Part shown: positions 37,698 through 43,034 of the stretch, one piece after another | Layout of the letters: each line of letters opens with the position of its first letter | How positions within the stretch are numbered: position 1 is the stretch's first letter | DNA from: an uncultured Pelagibacteraceae bacterium | Lineage (GTDB): Bacteria; Pseudomonadota; Alphaproteobacteria; Pelagibacterales; Pelagibacteraceae | Assembly (NCBI GenBank): GCA_902536385.1 | Contig: CACAWY010000008.1 | Location: 1-43,034 of the forward strand | DNA length: 43,034 nucleotides | Reading direction: 5' to 3' | Position numbers and translations under genes: made by a program | The notes under the pieces: generated by a model | What the model saw: the letters and a program-made list of their open reading frames with translations, nothing else | What the model was told of the DNA's origin: nothing | The model's database searches: none

Positions 37698-38690
37698 TTA
37701 CATTTTTTTCATTAAACACTCAGCTATTTGTACAGTATTTAAAGCCGCTCCTTTCAATAAATTGTCAGAAACAACCCATAAATTTATAGCTTTAATGTTA
37801 GTATTATCTTTTCTAATCCTAGAAATAAAAGTTGTATTATCATCTTCAGCTTCTATTGGGGTGATATAACCACCATCTTTTCGTTCATCAATTACCTTGC
37901 ATCCGGGAGCTGCTTTAAGAATTTTAATTATATTTTCAAAATCATAAAGATTATCAAATTCAATATTAATAGATTCTGAATGACCTGTTCTCACTGGTAC
38001 TCTTACGCAAGTCGCTGTTACTTCAATTTCGTTGTCCAGAATTTTTTTTGTCTCATTGGTCATTTTCAATTCTTCTTTTGTATATCCATCTCTATCAAAA
38101 TTATCGATGTGAGGAATTAAATTAAAAGCAATTTGTTTTGTAAAATTTTTAGAAATAATTTTCTTTCCTTCTAAAAAATTTTTTGTTTGGTCAAAAAGTT
38201 CATCTGTTGGTGCTTTTCCCGCGCCAGATACTGCTTGGTAAGTAGAAACTACTACTCTTTTAATTTTATATTCATCATGCAAAGGTTTTAATGGCAAAAC
38301 CATTTGCATTGTTGAGCAATTTGGATTTGAAATTATATTATTATGACTGTTAAGAGCTTCAGGATTTACTTCAGGTACAACTAACGGAACATTTTTTTGC
38401 ATTCTAAAGTAACTTGAATTATCAATTACAATTGTTTTTTTTGCTGCTTTTGGAACCCACTCTTTAGCAATCTGACTCCCGGCTGCGAAAAAGGTAATTT
38501 GAGCTTTGGAGAAATCATATTTTTCTAAATTTTCAATTATAATTTCTTTGTTTTTGAATTTAATTTTTTTACCAGCACTTTTAGGTGAAGCCACCAAAAA
38601 AAGATTATCAAAATCTATTTTTGATTTTTCTAAAATCTCTATAGTTTTTCTCCCAACATTTCCTGAGGCACCAATTATTGCAAAATTCAT
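37698..38690 (-). CDS. asd: Aspartate-semialdehyde dehydrogenase
   Basis: NADPH reduction of aspartyl phosphate to aspartate semialdehyde, the branch point to lysine, threonine and methionine. GASGNVGR is at residues 7-14. The catalytic Cys125 is in SNPNCSTMQM. STYQAVSGAGK and RVPVRTGHSESI carry the other substrate-site residues, including the conserved His. It is 330 residues long. It follows leuB by 11 nt, as in several alphaproteobacteria where leuCDB-asd are clustered. Confidence 0.96.
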   Translation of the reverse strand: MNFAIIGASGNVGRKTIEILEKSKIDFDNLFLVASPKSAGKKIKFKNKEIIIENLEKYDFSKAQITFFAAGSQIAKEWVPKAAKKTIVIDNSSYFRMQKNVPLVVPEVNPEALNSHNNIISNPNCSTMQMVLPLKPLHDEYKIKRVVVSTYQAVSGAGKAPTDELFDQTKNFLEGKKIISKNFTKQIAFNLIPHIDNFDRDGYTKEELKMTNETKKILDNEIEVTATCVRVPVRTGHSESINIEFDNLYDFENIIKILKAAPGCKVIDERKDGGYITPIEAEDDNTTFISRIRKDNTNIKAINLWVVSDNLLKGAALNTVQIAECLMKKM

Positions 38691-38701
38691 AATTATCTAC
38701 T

Positions 38702-39805
38702 TTATTTCAATTTTGCGATAATTGCATCACCCATGTCCTTTGTAGAAACCTCTCTCATGTTTTTTGACATTATATCTTTTGTTCTTAATCCCTCATCAAG
38801 AACACTTTGGACTGCTTTATCAATTTGATCTGCCTCTTTTCCAAGATCTAAGGAATATCTTAAAGCCATTGATAAGCTTAAAATAGTAGCTATCGGATTA
38901 GCTATATTTTTACCTTCAATATCTGGAGCTGAACCATGAACTGGTTCGTAAAGTGATCTCACTCTACCGTTTTTATCTTTTGAGCCTAACGAAGCGGAAG
39001 GCAAAAGTCCAAGAGAACCAGTTAACATTGCAGCTTCATCAGATAACATATCTCCAAATAGATTGTCAGCTAATATTACATCAAATTGTTTTGGGTATCT
39101 CAGAAGCTGCATCGCACAGTTGTCAGCCAACATATGATTAAGCTCAACTTTTTTAAACTCTTTATCTCTTATTACTTGAACTTCCTCTCTCCACAACACT
39201 CCTGCTTCCATAACATTTGATTTTTCACATGAAGTAACTTTATTTCCTCTTTTTTTTGCTAAATCAAACGCTACTCTAGCTATTCTATGAATTTCAGATG
39301 TTGTGTAAGTGTGAGTATTTACACCCTTCCTTTGATTATTTTCCATAGGTTCAATACCTCGTGGCTCGCCAAAATAAATACCACCAGTCAATTCTCTTAC
39401 AATCATAATGTCCAGACCAGAAACAATTTCTGGTTTGAGTGTCGATGAGTCAACCAGTTGTTTAAAACAAATAGCTGGTCTTAGGTTTGCAAATAACTTC
39501 AGTTCTTTTCTAAGTTTTAAAAGGGCTCTCTCTGGTTTTTTTGAAAATTCTAAATTGTCCCATTTAGGTCCACCGCAAGCACCTAGTATTACTGCATCAG
39601 ACTCTAATGATTTATAAAAAACTTCATCAGTAATTGGAACTTTATTTGCATCAATAGACGCGCCACCAATTAATTCTTGACTTAAAACAAAATCTAAAGA
39701 TTTTGTTTTATTCATCCATTCTAAAATTTTTTTGACTTCCGCAATTACCTCCGGACCAATACCATCACCAGGTAAAAGCAAAATTTTCCTAGTTTTGCTA
39801 GCCAT
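38702..39805 (-). CDS. leuB: 3-isopropylmalate dehydrogenase
   Basis: NAD-dependent oxidative decarboxylation in leucine synthesis. [11 protein letters not shown] near residues 10-20, [25 protein letters not shown] and [14 protein letters not shown] are all diagnostic of the beta-decarboxylating dehydrogenase family, and the Glu/Leu-rich motif pattern fits LeuB rather than isocitrate dehydrogenase. It is 367 residues long. The start overlaps the leuD end by 8 nt. Confidence 0.97.
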   Translation of the reverse strand: MASKTRKILLLPGDGIGPEVIAEVKKILEWMNKTKSLDFVLSQELIGGASIDANKVPITDEVFYKSLESDAVILGACGGPKWDNLEFSKKPERALLKLRKELKLFANLRPAICFKQLVDSSTLKPEIVSGLDIMIVRELTGGIYFGEPRGIEPMENNQRKGVNTHTYTTSEIHRIARVAFDLAKKRGNKVTSCEKSNVMEAGVLWREEVQVIRDKEFKKVELNHMLADNCAMQLLRYPKQFDVILADNLFGDMLSDEAAMLTGSLGLLPSASLGSKDKNGRVRSLYEPVHGSAPDIEGKNIANPIATILSLSMALRYSLDLGKEADQIDKAVQSVLDEGLRTKDIMSKNMREVSTKDMGDAIIAKLK

Positions 39806-40406
39806 TATTTAGAACCCAAGGTTTAGAAGTTTGTAATTTTTTTTCATAATCATCTATTTTAGAAATTTTTTCCATTGAAAGAGCTATGTCATCTAGTCCT
39901 TCCATCAAACATTTCTTTTTAAAAACATCAAGTTCAAATTTTGCAACTTTATTTCCATATTTTATTTCTTGCTTATCTAAAAAAATTTCAATTTCTTCTT
40001 TTCTTTTTGAATAATCTGCCAGTTCTAACACAATTTTTTCATCAGTTTTAATTGGTAGAATTCCATTCTTAAAACAGTTGTTGTAGAAAATATCTGCAAA
40101 GCTAGAGCTTATTACACACTTAATACCAAAATCGGACAAAGCCCATGGAGCGTGCTCTCTGGATGAACCGCATCCGAAATTTTTTCCTGCTAAAAGAATT
40201 TTTGAATTGTTGTATGGTTCATTGTTTAGTATAAAATCTTTGATCTTTTTTCCACTTTCATCATAGCGCATTTCATAGAACAGACTTTTTCCTAAGCCTG
40301 TTCTTTTAATAGTTTTTAAAAACTGCTTAGGAATTATCATATCTGTATCGATATTTTGTAATGATAAATAAGATGGTATTGATTTTAAATTATTAAATTT
40401 TTCCAT
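39798..40406 (-). CDS. leuD: 3-isopropylmalate dehydratase small subunit
   Basis: Swivelling domain of isopropylmalate isomerase. [14 protein letters not shown] lies near residues 18-31, and [19 protein letters not shown] (72-90) is the conserved active-site loop. It is 202 residues long, normal for the proteobacterial type. One base separates it from leuC, and it overlaps leuB. Confidence 0.96.
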   Translation of the reverse strand: MEKFNNLKSIPSYLSLQNIDTDMIIPKQFLKTIKRTGLGKSLFYEMRYDESGKKIKDFILNNEPYNNSKILLAGKNFGCGSSREHAPWALSDFGIKCVISSSFADIFYNNCFKNGILPIKTDEKIVLELADYSKRKEEIEIFLDKQEIKYGNKVAKFELDVFKKKCLMEGLDDIALSMEKISKIDDYEKKLQTSKPWVLNNG

Positions 40407-40407
40407 T

Positions 40408-41805
40408 CTAAATTTCTCTTACGTCTGTTAAATGTCCTTTAATTGCAGCAGCTATAGCCATTCCTGGGCTGACCAAATGCGTTCTTCCTCCTCGACCTTG
40501 CCTACCTTCAAAATTTCTATTTGATGTTGATGCACATCTTTCTTTGGGCTTCAATTGATCAGGGTTCATGCCTAAACACATTGAACAACCTGGTTCTCTC
40601 CACTCAAAGCCAGCGTCTTTAAAAATTTTGTCGATTCCCTCTTTTTCTGCCTGCTCTTTTACTAATCCAGATCCAGGTACGACCATAGCGCTAACATTTT
40701 CAGCAATTTTTTTACCTTTGAGAAGATCAGCAGCCAATCTTAGATCCTCAATTCTTCCATTGGTACAACTTCCTATAAAAATTTTATCAATTTTAATCTC
40801 TGAAATTTTTGTGTTAGCTTTTAATCCCATATAAGCAAGAGATCTTTTCATAGCCATTTTTCTATCCTCATTCTTTTCATTTTCAGGGTCTGGCACAACT
40901 CCAGTCACCGGTGAAACATCTTGAGGAGAAGTTCCCCAAGTGACTAATGGTTCTATATCTTCACCATTAATATTTATCTCTTTATCGAATTTACAGTTCT
41001 TATCGGAATATAAAGTTTTCCAAAATTCTAAGGCTTTTCCCCAATTTTCACCTTTTGGTGACATAGTTTTACCTTTTAAATAATTAAACGTTTTTTCATC
41101 TGGTGCTATTAAACCTGCTCTAGCGCCCGCTTCAATAGTCATATTACAAACGGTCATTCTCTCTTCCATACTTAAGCTTTTGATCACATCCCCTGCAAAT
41201 TCAACTACAAATCCAGTTCCTCCTGCAGTTCCAATAGTGCCTATAATTTTTAGAATAACGTCTTTTGCAGTCACTCCTTTGGGCAAATTGCCGTTGACAT
41301 TAATTCTTAAATTTTTTGATTTTTTTTGCATCAAAGTTTGTGTTGCTAGGACGTGCTCAACCTCGGATGTTCCTATTCCAAACGCTAATGCACCAAATGC
41401 ACCGTGAGTTGCTGTGTGGCTATCACCGCATACAATTACTGTTCCTGGCTGAGTAAAACCTTGTTCTGGCCCAATAATATGTACTATGCCTTGACGTTTG
41501 TCATTTACATCAAACAATTCTACTCCAAAGTCTTTACAATTTTTTCTTAATGTTTCAACTTGTATTCTAGAGTCTTCATCATTTATACCTTTAGATCTAT
41601 CAGTTGTTGGTACGTTATGATCAGGCACTGCAAGAGTTAATTCTGGTCTTCTGACTTTTCTTTTCTGTAATCTAAGTCCCTCAAAAGCTTGCGGGCTTGT
41701 CACTTCATGGACTAAATGTCTGTCAACATAAATTAGTGAAGTGCCGTCGCTTTGCTCATGAACAAGATGGTTTTCCCATATCTTATCGTATAGAGTTTTT
41801 GACAT
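40408..41805 (-). CDS. leuC: 3-isopropylmalate dehydratase large subunit
   Basis: Aconitase-family 4Fe-4S enzyme that isomerises 2- to 3-isopropylmalate. [20 protein letters not shown] starts at residue 126. The cluster ligands are Cys347 in GSCTNGR and Cys407 and Cys410 in [29 protein letters not shown] closes the active site. It is 465 residues long. It starts five nt after the rplS stop, so it is probably read from the translation-gene promoter upstream of this window; no leader peptide or attenuator is present in between. Confidence 0.97.
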   Translation of the reverse strand: MSKTLYDKIWENHLVHEQSDGTSLIYVDRHLVHEVTSPQAFEGLRLQKRKVRRPELTLAVPDHNVPTTDRSKGINDEDSRIQVETLRKNCKDFGVELFDVNDKRQGIVHIIGPEQGFTQPGTVIVCGDSHTATHGAFGALAFGIGTSEVEHVLATQTLMQKKSKNLRINVNGNLPKGVTAKDVILKIIGTIGTAGGTGFVVEFAGDVIKSLSMEERMTVCNMTIEAGARAGLIAPDEKTFNYLKGKTMSPKGENWGKALEFWKTLYSDKNCKFDKEININGEDIEPLVTWGTSPQDVSPVTGVVPDPENEKNEDRKMAMKRSLAYMGLKANTKISEIKIDKIFIGSCTNGRIEDLRLAADLLKGKKIAENVSAMVVPGSGLVKEQAEKEGIDKIFKDAGFEWREPGCSMCLGMNPDQLKPKERCASTSNRNFEGRQGRGGRTHLVSPGMAIAAAIKGHLTDVREI

Positions 41806-41810
41806 TTGTT

Positions 41811-42317
41811 TTATTTTTTTTCGCTAGTTGGCTTTTCAGCTTTAGCTTCGACTTTAAGAACTTCTTTTTTAGCTTCTTCTGTTGTCTCTTGCTTAACAGG
41901 CTCAATCGATTCTTTTTTTGGTTCCTCAGGTTTAGCTGAAACATCAACACCAATCTTCTTTTTAATTTTTTCAGCAATCCTAGCTGATTTTCCTTTTCTA
42001 TCTCTTAAATAATAAAGTTTTGCTCTTCTTACCTTTCCTGATCTAATTACTTTTATTGAGTCTACGTTAGGACTGTAAAGCGCAAAAGTTCTCTCTACTC
42101 CCTCACCAAACGAAATTTTTCTTACTGTAAAAGAGGAATTTATATCCCTGTTTTTTTTCGCAATACAAACACCTTCGAAGTATTGAATCCTCTCTCTTTT
42201 TCCCTCTACAATTTTAACACCAACTTTAATTGTATCCCCAGGAAAAAAGTCTGTAATTTTTTTATTAGTAACTATCTTTTTGATTGCTGCTTTATTTATG
42301 TCTTCAATGTTTTTCAT
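41811..42317 (-). CDS. rplS: 50S ribosomal protein L19 with acidic/basic C-terminal tail
   Basis: Ribosomal protein at the 30S/50S interface. The core (residues 1 to about 117) carries [46 protein letters not shown] and the [18 protein letters not shown] signature. A tail of about 50 residues (118-168) rich in Lys, Glu, Pro and Val follows, so the protein is 168 residues against roughly 115-125 in E. coli-like homologues. The tail looks disordered. The start overlaps trmD by 14 nt. Confidence 0.95.
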   Translation of the reverse strand: MKNIEDINKAAIKKIVTNKKITDFFPGDTIKVGVKIVEGKRERIQYFEGVCIAKKNRDINSSFTVRKISFGEGVERTFALYSPNVDSIKVIRSGKVRRAKLYYLRDRKGKSARIAEKIKKKIGVDVSAKPEEPKKESIEPVKQETTEEAKKEVLKVEAKAEKPTSEKK

Positions 42318-43005
42318 TTTTTTTATCTAAATATTTTTTCCAAAGATCAGGTCTCTGGCGACGTGTTATAGCCTCTGATTGGGACAAACGCCACCCTTTT
42401 ATTTTGGCATGATCACCTGAAAATAAGACCTCTGGTGGGCTTTTACCTTCCCATTCTCTTGGTTTAGTATATTGAGGATATTCTAAAAGGTGATTTTCAA
42501 AACTTTCATCTTTTATAGACTCTTTGTTACCCAACACTCCTGGTAATAGTCTAACCAAAGCATCCACGAAAACAAATGAAGCCGGCTCTCCTCCTGAAAG
42601 GACAAAATCACCTAAACTATATTCCACAATATTTCTTGTCTCTAAGAGTCTTTGATCAACACCCTCAAAATGACCACAGATAAGATTTAAGTTTTTTTCT
42701 TTACTTAAAAATCTAGCGACATTTTGATCAAATTTTTTACCTCTTGGAGATAAGTAAATAATTTTTTCACCTTTTTTTACATTCTCATCAAGCGCTGAAG
42801 CTAATACATCTGGACGTAAAAGCATTCCACTTCCTCCTCCGAAAGGAGTGTCATCTACTGTACCGTGATTATCTTTAGAATAATCCCTGATATTAATTAC
42901 TTTTAAATTCCAAATTTTGTTTTCTTTCGCCTTTTTATAAATCCCCATATCTAAAGGACCAGGAAACAAATCTGGATATAAAGTAAAAATTTTTACCTCT
43001 AACAT
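42304..43005 (-). CDS. trmD: tRNA (guanine-N1-)-methyltransferase
   Basis: SPOUT-fold enzyme that makes m1G37 next to the anticodon and so prevents frameshifting. [16 protein letters not shown] opens the protein. [16 protein letters not shown] (51-66), [15 protein letters not shown] (108-122), [13 protein letters not shown] (130-142) and LLPGVLGN (153-160) form the trefoil knot and SAM site. It is 233 residues long. A Shine-Dalgarno-like AGAGG lies about nine nt before the ATG, inside the end of the upstream frame. The order rimM-trmD-rplS is widely conserved. Confidence 0.96.
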   Translation of the reverse strand: MLEVKIFTLYPDLFPGPLDMGIYKKAKENKIWNLKVINIRDYSKDNHGTVDDTPFGGGSGMLLRPDVLASALDENVKKGEKIIYLSPRGKKFDQNVARFLSKEKNLNLICGHFEGVDQRLLETRNIVEYSLGDFVLSGGEPASFVFVDALVRLLPGVLGNKESIKDESFENHLLEYPQYTKPREWEGKSPPEVLFSGDHAKIKGWRLSQSEAITRRQRPDLWKKYLDKKNEKH

Positions 43006-43011
43006 CTCTAA

Positions 43012-43034
43012 TTACCTCTTGATTAAGCCTTTTT
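43012..43034 (-). CDS. rimM: Probable 3' end of rimM (16S rRNA processing protein)
   Basis: Only six codons and a stop are in the window. On the minus strand the frame reads KGLIKR and stops at 43014-43012, six nt before trmD. The identity is inferred from the conserved order rimM-trmD-rplS and from a plausible RimM-like C-terminus; the sequence alone is too short to prove it. Confidence 0.35.

Noticed and set aside
41697-42012. Open frames on both strands over the rplS tail
   Set aside because: Low-complexity Lys/Glu codons of the L19 tail keep the other frames open; phenylalanine/serine-rich or lysine-rich products have no gene-like features.

Overview
The window is about 43 kb of very AT-rich, densely packed bacterial chromosome. 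Gaps between genes are usually 0-30 nt, and the longest stretch without a protein gene is the roughly 176 nt between hisC and metX. No stretch over 300 nt lacks a gene. Gene content, protein sequences, extreme compaction, low GC and a metX-linked SAM-II riboswitch together point to an alphaproteobacterium of the SAR11 / Pelagibacterales clade. This is inferred from recognisable families and gene order, not from a database search. I see no tRNA, rRNA, insertion sequence, prophage or CRISPR array.

Layout. (1) 33-1969, + strand: lysA and plsC. (2) 1970-3941, - strand: tyrA and hisC (aromatic/histidine amino acid synthesis). (3) 3942-6594, + strand: a SAM-II riboswitch with its own terminator, then metX-metW-gloB. 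(4) 6606-13172, + strand: a clear promoter followed by rplU-rpmA-obgE-proB-proA-nadD-rsfS-ctpA-rppH. (5) 13162-17938, - strand: the F1 ATP synthase operon atpHAGDC, preceded by priA (18022-19965). (6) 19995-27693, - strand: sucC-sucD-sucA-sucB-lpdA, the 2-oxoglutarate-to-succinate segment of the TCA cycle. (7) 27697-31978: a short accessory block with a FkbM-type methyltransferase, two polytopic GT-C-like membrane proteins and a small membrane-anchored protein. It sits between sucC and mdh. (8) 31929-43034, - strand: one continuous run in transcription order rimM(end)-trmD-rplS-leuC-leuD-leuB-asd-sdhC-sdhD-sdhA-sdhB-mmsA-mdh, with no gap above about 23 nt.

How the genes fit together. Sections 5, 6 and 8 hold much of central energy metabolism: malate dehydrogenase, succinate dehydrogenase, succinyl-CoA synthetase, the 2-oxoglutarate dehydrogenase complex and the ATP synthase catalytic head. 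Amino-acid synthesis genes (lysA, asd, tyrA/hisC, metX/metW, proB/proA, leuBCD) and ribosome-biogenesis genes (rplU, rpmA, obgE, rsfS, rplS, trmD) are interleaved with them.

The best-resolved regulatory element is the SAM-II riboswitch at 4035-4086. Its 3' pseudoknot strand can instead form an antiterminator that competes with an intrinsic terminator at 4090-4115, which suggests SAM-dependent premature termination ahead of metX. The SAM-II class is known. I found no convincing wholly new system. The least-explained part of the window is the surface-glycan-like cassette inserted into the TCA gene cluster.
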